The position numbers and the translations under genes are program-made. From the NCBI GenBank assembly GCA_014529385.2, contig CM043944.1:86889884-86953883 (forward strand): a stretch of 64,000 nt of DNA, read 5' to 3'. Below are positions 12,030 through 50,890 of the stretch, piece by piece (positions within the stretch are counted from its first letter, which is position 1; each line of letters opens with the position of its first letter). This DNA is from Adiantum capillus-veneris. Its lineage: Eukaryota; Streptophyta; Polypodiopsida; Polypodiales; Pteridaceae. Below the pieces are notes generated by a model. That model was given only the letters and a program-made list of their open reading frames with translations. It did not search any database and had not been told where the DNA came from.

Positions 12030-12720
12030 CCAACCCCACCATCACTTTCACCCTTTTATCCTCCTATGCTGGAATCCTATCCCATGTATTGTAGTTACTT
12101 CCCTTATTATCCTCCCATCTATGTGCATGATGCATCGAACTTGACAGCTTGAGGGTTTCCTTGGGTTACAAGTCTCCAAGTACTAGCAAAGTCTGGGTTT
12201 CTAAGGTATTGAAGATCGGTCCAAAGCATTACAGTTTATCCAACAATTGGATGTCGTCTTCAATAATGGCTACTACACGGAAGAGTCTACGCTTTCTAGA
12301 GTTGCTAGGTTTTTCAAAGAAAAGGCTCTATAGTGGTGGAGTGCCCTTATAACTAAACCTGATGCTCCAAACTTGGGGACAATTTAAGACTACTTTTGCT
12401 AGGAATCATCTCACAGGTACGATTGATTTGAGTTGGTTGCAAGATGATGGTCGGAAAGCTTACTTTTGCAAATGTTCTTCTTTGCCCAACACTGCACCTC
12501 TCCTTCCTACACCTCTTCTTCCCGTTTCCGCTACTCCACCTGCTATACCTCCTTCGACTTATCGACAAGCTTTTCAAACCCTACAAGGGACTCCCTTGCA
12601 ATGAGAAGTTTTGAGAAGAAATAATCAGTGTTATCAATGTCTTGAAACAGGGCATATTCTTTCGTACTTGCCCTACTTTACGATAACCAAATCTACCCCC
12701 TAAACCTTAACCTCCCAAGA
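12030..12720 (+). pseudogene. Decayed LTR-retrotransposon gag with zinc knuckle
   Basis: A Pro/Tyr-rich linker (about 12050-12130) is followed from 12230 by FIQQLDVVFNNGYYTEES, ARFFKEKAL, WWSALITKPDAP, then in another frame TWGQFKTTFARNHL. This is the Retrotrans_gag pattern, with the usual WW. Near 12629 CYQCLETGHI begins a CCHC knuckle; the last Cys is only reached after a frameshift. Stops after KEKAL and frame changes show it is dead. It ends about 300 bases before the first CNNM exon. Confidence 0.65.
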
Positions 12721-13016
12721 CCCTATATGGGAAACTGGATCGTTCCAAGTATGAATGACAATTTATGGGCCCACACTGCCAGGTGGAACCACAAAATGGA
12801 GATTTATTTTTCCTCTGGTGTACCCTTTCATGCATAAAGAAGTTGACTTTCAGAGCAGTTCTTTGTTAATATTGGTTTTTGTAGTCTGCTGTTTATGGTT
12901 TCTTTGAAGAAAGACTTTTGCTTGAAATGCTTGTTTCACATTGTAGATGATTTACTCTATACTGCATAAAGAACCGTCTCAATATGGTGTTAATGACCAG
13001 TCAAATCTTGTTTCAG
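12720..13016 (+). other. Intron sequence upstream of the first recognised CNNM exon
   Basis: No coding motif. It ends in a good acceptor (CTTGTTTCAG at 13016). The missing N-terminal exons of the CNNM protein were not found here or further left. Confidence 0.45.
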
Positions 13017-39883
<26,867 letters not shown>

Positions 39884-39886
39884 GTA

Positions 39887-40860
39887 AGGACTAGATCGGA
39901 AAGGCTCAATTGCTGATGGCATGGCAGAATGCAAGCGTGTATAAGCATAAAACAACCTTGATTTCTTGAGTCTTTGAGAAAAGTTTTTCTAGAGTTTGCT
40001 AAGCTTTGGGCCTCACTATTGATAATCTGTTGGGGTTTGTGTGCAGGTTCGGAAATGGTGCATAGGAGTCGTCTTGAAGGATATTGGTGCAGACACAAAG
40101 AGGCTTGACTTCAATGTCCATGACACCTCCATTGTCCATGTCTCTTTTGCAAAGTCACACATATTTGTCACAGTATCTAACATCGATAAATTGCTACCCT
40201 TTAATCACAAATATATCCCTCATTGAAGTTGATCTGTAGATAGTATAATCTGTAAAGGAAATGAAAGACAATAACGCCCTACACGAGTAAAATTTTGTCA
40301 AGCACAAGATTGCATGCATCACCTTGCCCAATGCATCCAAATCGTAAACTTGAGCTACCAAAGCATTCCACTGGTTGAGCAGAACATAGAACAAAGAATC
40401 TTTGGAGCAATTTTTTATAGTTATTATTTGCTTTTGTGCGAAACATCTGATTCTTGATCAATCAATGTGGGATTGTAGCAAGCGTATTCAGTGATCCTTA
40501 ATGGGGTAGGGAATGGTCGGGCAAGGGGAGGGGAGCCATACAATCCTTGCCATGTCAACAGCAAAAATCCAAGGGCATGGGACATTATTTTCCGTCTGTT
40601 GAGGTGTCATATGCAGCATGAAACAAGGATTCCATTTGCTGATTTGACTGCACTCGATTTGCATACAAACTGAATAGTGGTCCCTGACATTTTATTTGTT
40701 GACATGTTGATCATTTGTGAATTGTTGCATGCCTCCCAATCTCCGATTGTGACGGGAAAGGAAATACATCCTCAGCTTCTCTCATATATTAAATAAGCAG
40801 TTGCATCTTACAACACCCAATACTACATTATGAGTAATTACATATGAGAATTGAGTGTAA
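39887..40860 (+). other. 3' region of the CNNM gene, no further gene recognised
   Basis: GTGTGCAG at 40039-40046 is a plausible acceptor. The open frame 40041-40226 shows no family motif. The remainder has nothing recognisable until the left target duplication of LINE 2. Confidence 0.4.
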
Positions 40861-40877
40861 AAACATACCTTTAACTG
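40861..40877. repeat. Target-site duplication, left copy (L1-type LINE 2)
   Basis: AAACATACCTTTAACTG, identical to 56038-56054 after the poly(A) tail. Confidence 0.9.
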
Positions 40878-41296
40878 ACACGATTGGAGGGTACTCGCTC
40901 CCCCCCTCGCAACTGCACTCCCCTAGCGCTACCCCCCCCCCCCCCCCCCCCCCCCCCATCGCCTGCTCCCCTCTTGCGCCCGCCCTCACCCTCCGCTGCC
41001 CCTGCCCGCCCGCCCTCCCTCAGCCCCCGCTACCTGCTGCCCTTCACTGCGCTGCCCACTGCCCCCCTTTTCGCTGCCCTCTCCCTCGCCACGCTGCGCT
41101 CCCTGTCCCGCCCTCCCCCACCTCTCTTAACTCATTGAACCCCCCCCCCGTGGCTCTTTTCGTTCTGCCTTTTCTCACCCCGTGGTTCTTTTGTCGATTG
41201 GCTTTGGTAGTGCTGGTTCTTCGACAGTGCTTGCCGGGGTCCCTTTGTAGAAAAATTGCTTTACCCACTCTTTCTCTGCCACAACAGTAGACACAG

Positions 41297-43220
41297 ATGG
41301 AGGCTCAAGCTCCACCATAGAAGGACTCCACTGAAGTCCCTTCGCCCAATCCGTTGAGCCCACTATTCGACTTGCTTTGTCATCGATAGAGCAACCGAGC
41401 CTAGCCGCAGAGGTGTGCTTTGTCATCGATAGAGCAACCGAGCCTAGCCGCAGAGGTAGAGCGCCTGCAGGCGACTTCTATCATCTGCAAGATTCTCGGT
41501 ACCAGACCCAATAGAGGAGAGTTGCGCGATCTTCTCCAGGCCCGCCTTCTGGCAGAGGTGGACAAGATCTTGGACGTTCAGATCTTCGGACGAGGCTACT
41601 ACCAGATCGAGTTCGAGAACCCCGAGATGGCGTCCAAGGTCATCGGCATGAGTCCATTGACCATCCGAGCAGCTCGAGTCCACTTTCGACTGTGAAGACT
41701 TAGTTTTGACTCTGCTTCGGATGTTCTGGTAGAGAAGATAGACATCCTCATTTCCGTCTGCTTTCCTGGTTTACAGAGGGAGTACCTACTACTTTTGTCC
41801 AGGATAGGCTCAATGATTGGGACTGTTTTGGAGACACCTCGAACGACAGTCTCAGTAGTTGCCAAGGCGACCGGAATTCCCTCAATTCACGTTTTGGTTA
41901 GGGACACTCACACTCTTTCGAAGGTCATTCTTTTGACTCGAGCGAGTGGGGGTTGGTTTAGACAGAGCGTGGAGTATTCGGGTCTCCCGAACCAGTGCTT
42001 CATTTGTCGACAGATGGGTATCTTGCGAAGGCCTGTCCACGGAGGAGCCTTCGATCTACACCACAGACTCAACCCCAATCTGCAAGGGCTTGCCAACAGC
42101 CACATGTAGAGACACAAAGCACTCATGCAGAGCCATCCTCTGAGCTTGGGGCTCCAACAGAGAAGGGATGGCAGCAAGTTCGTGGTCGACGACGGTAGGG
42201 GCCACAACGACAGTCTGGCACTTGAGTGGTCCTTAGGCGCCTGCTCAACAGTAGTAGGTTCCCACGGGGAACCGTTTTGGTCCTTTTGAGTAGGAGGAGG
42301 TCCCTGCTCCAGTACCCACCTCAGCTTCACCCTCGACAGCCCCTCCTCCCCCAGAGTTCTCCTCCTCCTCATCATCCCCTCACTCGCCACCTCTTCCCCT
42401 CGCCCCTCTACCTCTGCTGCTTCCCCTCGTCCCTCTTCTCCCCCTCTTCTCTTTGCTCCTACATCCCCTTCTCCGCTCCAGTTCCACACACAACCTTGGG
42501 GACAGGGCCATCTTCGACTGCTAGGAGATCTCTTAGCAGTGCCTTTACCATGAGTCACTTGGCGAGAGAGAGACGGCCTTTCTTGGGACTCCCTCTACAG
42601 GTACAGACGTATCCCTTTGCAACAGTCCCTCGTGGTCTGACGAGCTTCGACATTCGGCGTTGATGGGACGTCTTTGACTACGACTTTACACGTTTTCTCG
42701 GCGACCCCTTAGCAGACTATGAGGCAGGCTGCTTCAAGATTCATGTTTTGTTCCTTGCAGCTAGGGGGATAGAGGCCTTGGACTCAGCGGTTGGCTTCTC
42801 TTCTCCCCTTTGTGACAGGGACCAGATTGAGTGGACTCTCGACTCAATGTTGGAGTGGTTGCATACACAGGTCCAAGAGTTCTCTCACCACAAGGGAGAC
42901 CTAGGAGTTACAATCATGCTTGAGACTTTGTGGCCATTGGCTAAGTTTGTTGTGACCCCTCCAGATACAGCAGGATGTAACACATTGTGGTTCACTTCTT
43001 TGTTGATACGCAGTGCTTGCCATGCTATGTACACATTCATGAGGACTCTTGAACAGAGGAGGTTGCTTTACGTACGGCTTACTCTATTGGGCTTGGACCA
43101 GGCACTCGTTGTAGTCACGCCTATCTAGAGGACGCTGGGATACGGATTACTCCCCATCTAAGGTAGCCTCAAAGATAGCACGTTTAGCTACTGCAGCAAC
43201 GTTTGTTCTCTCTCGCTCCC
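41297..43220 (+). pseudogene. L1-type LINE 2 ORF1
   Basis: The start at 41297 reads MEAQAPP followed by a stop, then the frame from 41420 carries SLAAEVERLQATSIICKILG, LLAEVDKILDVQIFGRGYYQIEF and MSPLTIRAARVHF. At about 41990 the knuckle CFICRQMG is cut by a one-base deletion before the His. The conserved C-terminal part (LFLAARGIEALDSAVGF, METLWPLAKF-like) is at 42748-43128. Short direct duplication around 41375-41455 (GATAGAGCAACCGAGCC twice). Confidence 0.8.
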
Positions 43221-43221
43221 C

Positions 43222-45168
43222 ATGAGGATCGTCTCATGGAACGTGCAGAGACTTGGTGGGCCCCAGTTTCAGCGTCAGCGGGGCCGATTGCGTCAGGAGC
43301 TTCAGCGCTGCCTGGTGGGAGGAGAGATTGATCTCCTTATGCTACAGGAGCTTCATCTGTGTGAGAGCCCCATTAGACGTTGTCGTCAGACTTGCGTCGA
43401 CGATATGATACTTGTTGGTCAGTTGCTTTTGGACTTGGAGGTATCCAGGGTGGGGTATGTATGACTATTGCGGATTCTTTGCAGTAGGCAATTGTGGGCA
43501 AAGGGATTATTGTGCCAGGCAGGGCTCAGTGGATCACTATGCAAGTTCAGGGTTGCCTTGTGGGCTTTCTGAACATATATGCGCCCAATGTGGCGAGTGC
43601 ACGAGCAGAGTTTTGGTCACAAATTGTTGAGTCTCTGTCTTAGGCAGAACATTGGTGCATAGGGGGTGACTTCAACATGTTGGAGGACCCTTCTGACAAG
43701 ATTGGTGATAGCCATGCTACTGTGCATGGAGTTGAGCTGACAGCTTGGGAGAGGTTTTGTATGACTCTGAGGGTCTCGGATGTGTGGCAACACTCTAGTT
43801 TTGTGAGGTCCCCAAACAGCCTAGCTTTCTCTCGTTCGGACCGTAGAGTGGGAGGAATGAATCTATCGTGGATAAATCGCTTCTACACTAGTAACCATTT
43901 CAGTGACTTGGGTGGGACAATTGGCATTCTGACAGGGACTTCCTTCTTGGACCATGTAGTAGTGATCCTCACAGTGGCAGACAAACAAAGGAGGGGGAGC
44001 ATGATGCTTCACATCCCTGAGATGGTCTTGCTGGACTCTGCACTCAGGGAGCGAGTAGAGGCTCTCTGGACAGAGAGCTTGGACATGCAAGATTCTCCTG
44101 CTGACATAGTGGCCTCAGGACTAGCTCAGATTAGTCGTTTTTTTCTCGAGGAGTCTCTCGCTCGCCTGGCTGCAGCGAGAGAGGATCAACGTCTCAGACG
44201 GGGCGTTGCTTCCTTGCAAAGTATGCAGAAGCAGCATCCAGACAGTCCTTGGTTGGAGGAGCAGCTACAGTAGGCTCGCCAGGAGCTTGTTAGCACAGAG
44301 GAGCGGCGTCATGAGTTTGTTTTCCATTGATAGACATCTCAGTGGACACAAGTGGGTGATAGAGTGACTGGTGCTTTCTTCGAGGCACTGGGACCTAAGC
44401 ATACGCATGCCAAGGTTAGTTAGTTGAGAAGGCCCGACGGGTCAGTTGCTTCAGATCCAGAGGACATGCGTGCAATTGCTACTGACTTTTACCATGAGTT
44501 ATTGTCTGCAGAGCCTCAGTCAGAGTGTCAGGATGCATGTCGGGAGCAGGTGTGGGCACAAATGCCTTACCTTGTGACTGGGGAGATGCGTCAGAGGCTT
44601 GAGCTGCTACTTCAGCTTGAGGAGTTGCACACGGCGCTTAGTGCACTCCCTCGTGGTAGCTGTCCAGGTGAGGATGTCTTGACTCCCAGTTTTTTCTTGG
44701 AGTACTGAGACTTGCTTGGCCCAAATCTCTGTAGTGCTTTTCAGTACATCTTGCACGCAGGAGAGATGCCTGACAACATGAGTGAGGGTCTGATCTACCT
44801 CATTCCCAAGGAGGGTGGCTCCTCGGATGAGATTTGACAGTGGTGTCCCATCACCATCCTCAACTCAGTCTACAAAATTCTTGCCAAGGCTCTGAGTTTG
44901 AGGATCCAGCCACTTCTAGAGAGCCTTATACATGGGACTCAGAGAGGTTTTGTCAAGCAGCGTCGTATCCTTGACAACATCTTTACTTTTTGGGAGGCTT
45001 CTGCCCTTGCGCGGCTCCATGGTGAGGAACTGGTGATTCTCCTTCTCGATTTTGAGAAGGCTTACGACAGAGTTGATTGGGACTTTCTAGAGGGCACTCT
45101 ACGCAGGATGGGCTTCTCAGATGCTTGGATCAGAGGGGTGTCAGCTTTGTACAGACGGACACACAGTC
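43222..45168 (+). pseudogene. L1-type LINE 2 ORF2, first part (endonuclease and RT start)
   Basis: MRIVSWNVQRLGG and LMLQELHLCES (endonuclease), GDFNMLEDPSD near 43665, SFLDHVVVIL. RT part: MPDNMSEGLIYLIPKEGG, ILNSVYKILAKALSLRI, GFVKQRRILDNIF, LLLDFEKAYDRVDWDFL. It keeps the about 440-bp RT segment lost in copy 1. Several stops (for example after DSSDEI near 44837). It ends at ALYRRTHS where the TIR element begins. Confidence 0.85.
45161..45168. repeat. Target duplication, left copy (TIR element)
   Basis: CACACAGT (possibly CACACAGTC, 9 bp) stands before the insert and again after it at about 53359-53366. Copy 1 of the LINE has this stretch once, which confirms a duplication. Confidence 0.75.
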
Positions 45169-45301
45169 CCAGGGGATTCACTGTGTTTTTCCGTACGGTA
45201 CCACGTGAGTGTACAATAGGGGGGTTTTTAGATTTTGTACATAAGCGTATACAATAGGGGTAGCCCCTCATTATTTCATACTCATACCGTACTCATAAGG
45301 G

Positions 45302-45384
45302 AGGGGGGGGGGGGGGGGGGGAGGGAGGGTGGTTACATTGGGGCTACATTCAACTACCTGAGCCACCTTAAATACATTAGTGAG

Positions 45385-45414
<30 letters not shown>
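45302..45414. repeat. Poly-G run and (CT)n tract
   Basis: G-run at about 45302-45321 and CT repeat at 45387-45414, near the left end of the TIR element. Confidence 0.9.
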
Positions 45415-45418
<4 letters not shown>

Positions 45419-45419
45419 A

Positions 45420-46558
45420 AGCTCATAGCCAAGCTCAAACCCCTCTAATTTGTCAAAATTCCCAAAATAGCCTTCAAATTTTTAAAATTCCCAAAGTACC
45501 CATGTATCTATTTGATCGGATTGATCAAGCTTTTCTAATTTTTATTCCTTTTTGACAATTGAGATGCATTTTTGAGTGGTTAGCATGTAATTTGTCACAT
45601 GTTACCTCACAAAACAAGCGATTATGTCCACAAAGATAACACATAAGTGTAGTTATCAACAAAATGTCAATCATTGAAATCGGTTCATGGGCGTCGTGGG
45701 ATTTTTTCGGGACCGCAGCCCTATGTGTGACGCTCTTGCGATTGCATCAGTGTTCGGGAAAAAACATTTATTTAAATCTACAGAATTTCTTTTCTTGAAT
45801 TTACCAAGAGGAAATTTTAGAAAATTACATTTATTTTTCAGGTTGTCACACTATTTTTCTCTATTTTGGGACAGAATTTCTCCTTTTCTCTTTGCTGTCA
45901 ACCGGCAATTTTGAATTTAAAGCGGCACGATATTAAGTCGAGACACATTTTTCTCGATGGATGATTGCATCTGGGTGGACAGAAGTGGCAGAAGGATAGC
46001 CCAATTAATCCTCGCTTGCAGAATCCTAGCATTGTGTCGTGCAGTGCGCAAAATAAACGTTTTTCCAAAAACTTGGCAAACCTGCATATGTGAAACAACA
46101 GAGGTAAATTGATAAAATTTGAAGGTTTTTACACAAAATTAGAATGCAATGTTTAATTACAACCAAAGATAATATGTAGTTAACTTTTGCTTAATTGTGA
46201 TGAGTGAAAGCGCTCTTATGCTGCCATCCGTTAGTCGAGAGCGAAAGTAAGAAAATTTGAGCCCTTTTGCCAAGAGAGCATGAGGAAAACCGAATGTCCT
46301 TTAATCTCTCCTTGCTCTCTTCTTTACGCAAGCATTAGCCCACTCCTCTAAGTCTTTCCCTGCTATGCCTCGTATAGAATTTGTTGCTTCCACACAATTT
46401 ACTTCTTTACTGATTTATGCACATGAATTGCCCTTAAATTCCCTTTATACATGACCTACCCCTTGCTTTATGCAATCCACCAAATTAACTATGTTTGTGT
46501 GACAAAGCCTTAAATATAAGGGAAATATTTAATATATCATTGACTGTCGAGTCTCAAT
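45420..46558. other. TIR element interior without recognised genes
   Basis: AT-rich; open frames lack motifs. No transposase signature found on either strand. Confidence 0.4.
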
Positions 46559-46559
46559 G

Positions 46560-46667
46560 AGAGAGAGAGAGAGAAATGAAATGAAATGAAATGATATATT
46601 AACGTCTACAAAAGGCCAAAATGACCTATGAGACCAACTGATTACAATGATGAGTCTAGTACCAAGT

Positions 46668-46712
<45 letters not shown>

Positions 46713-46730
46713 AGAAGAAGAAGAAGAAGA
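46560..46730 (-). mobile_element. Minimal LINE tail copy bounded by (GA)n on both sides
   Basis: (GA)n at 46560-46574, then AATGAAATGAAATG...TATATTAACGTCTAC and CCTATGAGACC (reverse complement of the LINE A/B 3' end), then about 35 bp of other sequence and (GA)n/(GAA)n at 46670-46730. A 5'-truncated copy of less than 100 bp that still has microsatellite on both sides. Confidence 0.75.
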
Positions 46731-46969
46731 GTATTTTAACGTCATAGGAAACTATCCCTAGAGATCTCAAAGATCTATTTGACGAGGAGAGTTGAACTCA
46801 AGACCTTTTATTCAAGAGGAAAATGGTGTGAGAGAGAGGGAGAGATGCTTGCATATAGGGCTTTGGGTTTTCTCAACCTTAAATATAAAATTTAGTGGTA
46901 AATTTGGAAATTGTGGGACTACAGTAAACCTAGGTTTTTTTACGAGCACTGTCTGCTCTTCATTGAATT

Positions 46970-47170
46970 TGGGCATCAGCTCCCCCGCGAGTCGCAGACC
47001 CTTTGCAGACGAGGTGTTGGGCCTCTCCCGCCCCCTGGCCAAGCTCTCTGCAAGCTCCCACATGTGCTTGGTGTCTGCGTGCGGTACTGCTGCGCCCTCT
47101 CAGCGGCAGCAGCACCCTGCAAAGCGGCATCTCTCCCCTCCCTCAGAGCCTCCGACCTGAAGTGAAGGTA
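46970..47170 (+). pseudogene. Possible Ser/Pro-rich first exon of the captured kinesin
   Basis: GC-rich, open in one frame (ISSPASRRPFADEV...SQRQQHPAKRHLSPPSEPPT), like the Ser/Pro-rich N-terminus of armadillo-type kinesins. The link rests on position (300 bp before the first motor exon) and composition only. Confidence 0.3.
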
Positions 47171-47471
47171 TTAGCAAATTTTTCCACAGTCAGCATGTCT
47201 GCGATTTTTTGAAAAATTATTAACTGGTTGAACAAGTCGGAATGGAAAAGTTGACAATGGAGGTTGTTACTTACTTTATCATCGAACTGTGCATTCTGCA
47301 TGATAGAACTTGTATTATCATCGAGGCAAAGGAAAATACAGTAATGAGATTTGATTAGGTTCAATCGGCATTTTTATGTAGTACAGTCCTCTTCAAAGCT
47401 ATCTTTTTCATGTCCTTTCAGGGCCTCCTTTCCATCTCTTAAATCTTAAACTCATGCAAGTCTACGTTCAG

Positions 47472-48226
47472 CGTCAGGAAGAGTAAGGGTTGCTGTGCGA
47501 CTTAGGCCCAGGAACTTTGAGGAGCTAAAAAAATGATGCTGATTTTGCTGATTATGTGGAGTTGATGCCAGAGGTCTTCTTCTCATTCCCTACCTTGTTG
47601 CTTCATGGGAAACTTTACCGGCATTAGCTCAAGACAAGTTCTATAATGTGCCAATGCCTTGTTTTAATCGATCTGTCTTTTGCACTTTTCACAGCTGAAG
47701 CGACTGAAGCTGAGGAGGAATAATTGGGACTGTGAGATGTTCCAGTTTGATGAGATTCTAAATGAAACTGCTTCTCAGAAACGAGTCTATGAAGTAGTGG
47801 CAAAGCCTGTGGTTGAGGTTCTTCATTGCCCCCTACCATTTTCAACCCATTTTATTCAATAGATAGTGTTATAGACAGGGAAATAGAGTCTTTGGGGGCT
47901 TGTTCTTTGTGTCTAAAGATATTTGCTTAGATGTTGGTTTGGCTTGTAATAGTGGCCTATTTTGCAAGATATTTTGTATGTTATGTTTAAAACTCTATCT
48001 GATTGTATATACTTGGCATCCCTCTTCTTTTTGCTTGCAAAGTGTGCTAGAGGGGTATAATGGCACTGTCATGGCATATGGTCAAACAGGCACAGGTAAA
48101 ACTTTCACCCTTGGCAAGCTTGGGGAGGAAGATGCTGCCGACTGTGGAATCATGGTCCGAGCCATGGAGGATATTCTTGCAGATACATCTTTTGAGCAAG
48201 GTTCAGTAACAGTCTCATATCTGCAG
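47472..48226 (+). pseudogene. Captured fragment of an armadillo-repeat kinesin gene (motor domain start)
   Basis: Three exons with introns: 47472-47573 (GRVRVAVRLRPRNFEEL, then ADYVELMPE), 47695-47817 (LKRLKLRRNNWDCEMFQFDEIL, QKRVYEVVAKPVVE) and 48041-48226 ([45 protein letters not shown]). GQTGTGKT is the P-loop of kinesin motors, and the wording matches the plant ARK/armadillo kinesins that move on microtubules. Damage: one extra A in an A7 run (47527-47533) shifts the frame in exon 1, and the acceptor before exon 3 is AA, not AG. The rest of the motor and the armadillo repeats are absent. Retained introns show DNA-level capture. Confidence 0.8.
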
Positions 48227-48229
48227 GTG

Positions 48230-48990
48230 ACTGCTTTTGGCCTCAATTTACTCTGTACATGTACATGCTTTGTAATCTCCTTAAACCAAAGCTACCTTAA
48301 ACGGGCCTTAAATACATTAGTCTTCTTGAATGTTTGTGTTCCTAGAGAAATGCCTTTCACCTGTTAGTTTTGCAACGATGTACTGTGGTGCATAGGTGTG
48401 CTTCATTTTGAACGTGTTAGGGTGTATAAAGTTAATCAATTAGCTTCAAAATTTAGATGGTTGAACTTGAAAAGTTTTTAGGATGGTTTTCTTACTTTGA
48501 AAAGGAGGCGCACCTCCCAAACAGCCTAATAGTGGTTTATAGTGTATACCTTTTAATGAATCTTTGAGTTGCAAATACTACTGTTTTGGGCCAATGATTC
48601 GCCCACCCTTGATTGCATGCAACTCCTATATCTGGCTGAACATACAACTGTCCAGCTCAAGATGAAGTTTCTGTTGTTATGCAACCAAAGACAAATAACA
48701 GACTGCTGGTGGAGGTGTCAAGCAATGATTGTTAAAACATTCAGTCTAAAATATTAAGAGGCTCTAAGGCAAGCTTATGGTGACTCCTATTTGTGAAGGT
48801 CATGTCATCTATCAGACAATTAAACATAGACTTTGGTGTTATACCGTCTACATAATTGCAGTTAGTTATACAGACCTCGGGAATGATGCATGTCACCTGT
48901 GCTGGTTTGATGTTTGAAGATATGCCAGAGAATTTGCATTTAATTCTCTGGATGTCTTTTACCTAGAGGCGTTGCCTCATGAGACTCAAG
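48230..48990. other. TIR element interior between the two gene fragments
   Basis: Probably the kinesin intron after exon 3 at first (donor CAG|GTGACT). No further kinesin exon (LYMESIQDLL type) was seen. Confidence 0.4.
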
Positions 48991-48997
48991 CTTCGAA

Positions 48998-49395
48998 ATG
49001 CTGCACTGGAGGGTGTTGGTGGGGTTTCCCTTGCCTAGATTTTACTTCTCTTTGGGGCCACCACTAGTTCCTTTGCCCGAGGTGCACATATCCGAGGTCA
49101 CAACAAGCTTTCCAAGAATTCGTAGTGACATAACTACTGATGTGTGCATTAGTGAGTTGGGCGGAAATGCAAGGCCTCATAGCGTCACCATCATCGAATT
49201 CGATGCAGTTGGTGATGGAGTTACCATTAATACTCATGCGTTTACAAATGCCATCTTTTACCTCAACTCTTTTGAGGATAAGGGAGGTGCCTAGATCTAT
49301 GTTCCTGCTGGATGACGGTTGACGGGAAGCTTCAAGCTGATTAGTCATCTTACACTATTTCTGGACAAGGACGTTGCCATGCTAGGCTCTCAAGT
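48998..49395 (+). pseudogene. Captured exon of a GH28 polygalacturonase
   Basis: From about 49165 the frame reads ARPHSVTIIEFDAVGDGVTINTHAF, NAIFYLNSFEDKGGA, then stop, IYVPAG, stop, RLTGSFKLISHLTLFLDKDVAMLGSQ. This is the N-terminal part of plant probable polygalacturonases (FGAVGDG...T..F..AI; GG..L.VP.G.WLTGSF.L.SH.TL), cell-wall enzymes that hydrolyse pectin. The catalytic Asp region (NTDGID type) is beyond this exon and absent. Two stops (49292, 49315) inactivate it. Confidence 0.75.
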
Positions 49396-49897
49396 ATGAT
49401 CTCTCTGCCCCATCCCCTACCTTGTTTTCTCATGTACGATACTCGCTGTATTTTCCTGGTTTCTCAGGCCCTCCATAGCCCCTAGATGAGACAATCACTA
49501 CACTTTTTCTTATGGCAACCATATGGGGGATGCATACGGTTATCAGACTTTGGAATATAGTATGATTTAGATCCCCAAGACATTCTATATGTCGGATACC
49601 ATATGTCACGTGACACATCCAACCCTATGTGTCCGTGGATAAGCTACACCATAACAGGGTTTTCGTCAAGTCCAGTCAGTCTATCTTAGAAGTGATCTGG
49701 CACTTTTGTGAGTCATGCCCAGTCACTTAGTGTAGATGCATATCCTTTGGTTGCACACAACATAAGCATTAGCATTTACAACAGATTCCATCAGAGTCAG
49801 CTTGGGGATTTTTCCAATGACCTTAGCCTAATTTCCCTATTTTTGACATTTTTCACTTCTTTATTAAGTGACTTTTGCTGGGAACTGAGTAGGGTAA

Positions 49898-50890
49898 GTT
49901 AATATATAAGCAACCCAAAGCTAGCAATCTTTGGCAGATGAGCAAGGAGCACAACAAGCCACAAGTAGCAGATACTCCCTCTCTCTCAGCAAGAACCCAT
50001 TCCCACCAGCATCCCCTTCACCATAGCGTTTTCTTCATCGCTAAGACCTCCACTCAGCCTGGCGTTTTCAACAGACATCAGGACTGGCGGCTTCACTCAG
50101 CCTAGCGTTTCCAAGATCGCCATAGAAGTTGCAGATGCTCTAGCGTTTTCAGCCTTCAGGCATTGCAACAGTCAGCATTTTTGAGCACAAATCAAAACAG
50201 CCTATTCAGCGATCTCAGCAGTGAATTCAGCAGTAAAAACGCAACCCTAGCACAGCAGATTCCAGCGATTTTCAGCATAAGAAAACGTAGCCATAAGCCT
50301 GCAGGAAACAGCGTTTTCAGCCCTTTACAGTCAGCGTTTTCAGCTTTCAATCGCAGGAACAAATCAGCGTTTTTCAAGGGCAATTTCAGCAGTGATTTTC
50401 AGCCCTAAAAACACAGCCAAACCTGCGTTTTCAGCTGCACAAATCAGCCCCAAAAGTTCTCCCAGATTTTAGCCTCTAAGTCGTCGTCGTCATCGTCCCC
50501 GTCGTTGTCACCGACATAGTCCCAAGTTGTAACAGTCCATTGCATCGTCAATGTATCACTTGTGCAATCAATAAGTAGACCCCTCTCCCCGAAAAGAGTG
50601 GGGCCTTCGGAGGAGGGTTTTTCAACCTATTGGGTGTCGTATCTCTCTTCTCTCTTTCTTTCAGTCTCGTACACTTGCACGCACAGTGTCCACTCACTTT
50701 GTTTGTGATCATAGCACTCTCCCTTAAGAACGGAAGGCTCTCCCTTCCATAAGAATTAAAAGGAACCTTGAGCACATATGGATCATCCATCTTGAGAAAT
50801 ACAACAGTCATTCCGCTGCACCTAACACCATGGTCCATACTTGAGGTTGACTATGCGGTAAGGTCAGAGTAATGTGTCCAACTTGCTGAG
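49898..50890 (+). other. LTR-like segment with GCGTTTTCAG repeats
   Basis: TATATAAGC at 49905 could be a TATA box. From 50020 to 50440 the string AGCGTTTTCAG and close variants appear about a dozen times. AATAAG at 50570 precedes a hairpin-like CCCCTCTCC...GGAGGAGGG. Related strings occur at 24430-24790 (minus strand) next to the copia PBS, so this may be the leader/LTR of that copia family. Confidence 0.4.

Noticed and set aside
40041-40226. Possible last CNNM exon
   Set aside because: The acceptor is plausible but the frame joined to exon j stops within about six codons, and the other frame shows no family match.
40844-41290. Pro-rich open frame in the LINE 2 leader
   Set aside because: C-rich leader translated by chance; ORF1 starts after it in another frame.
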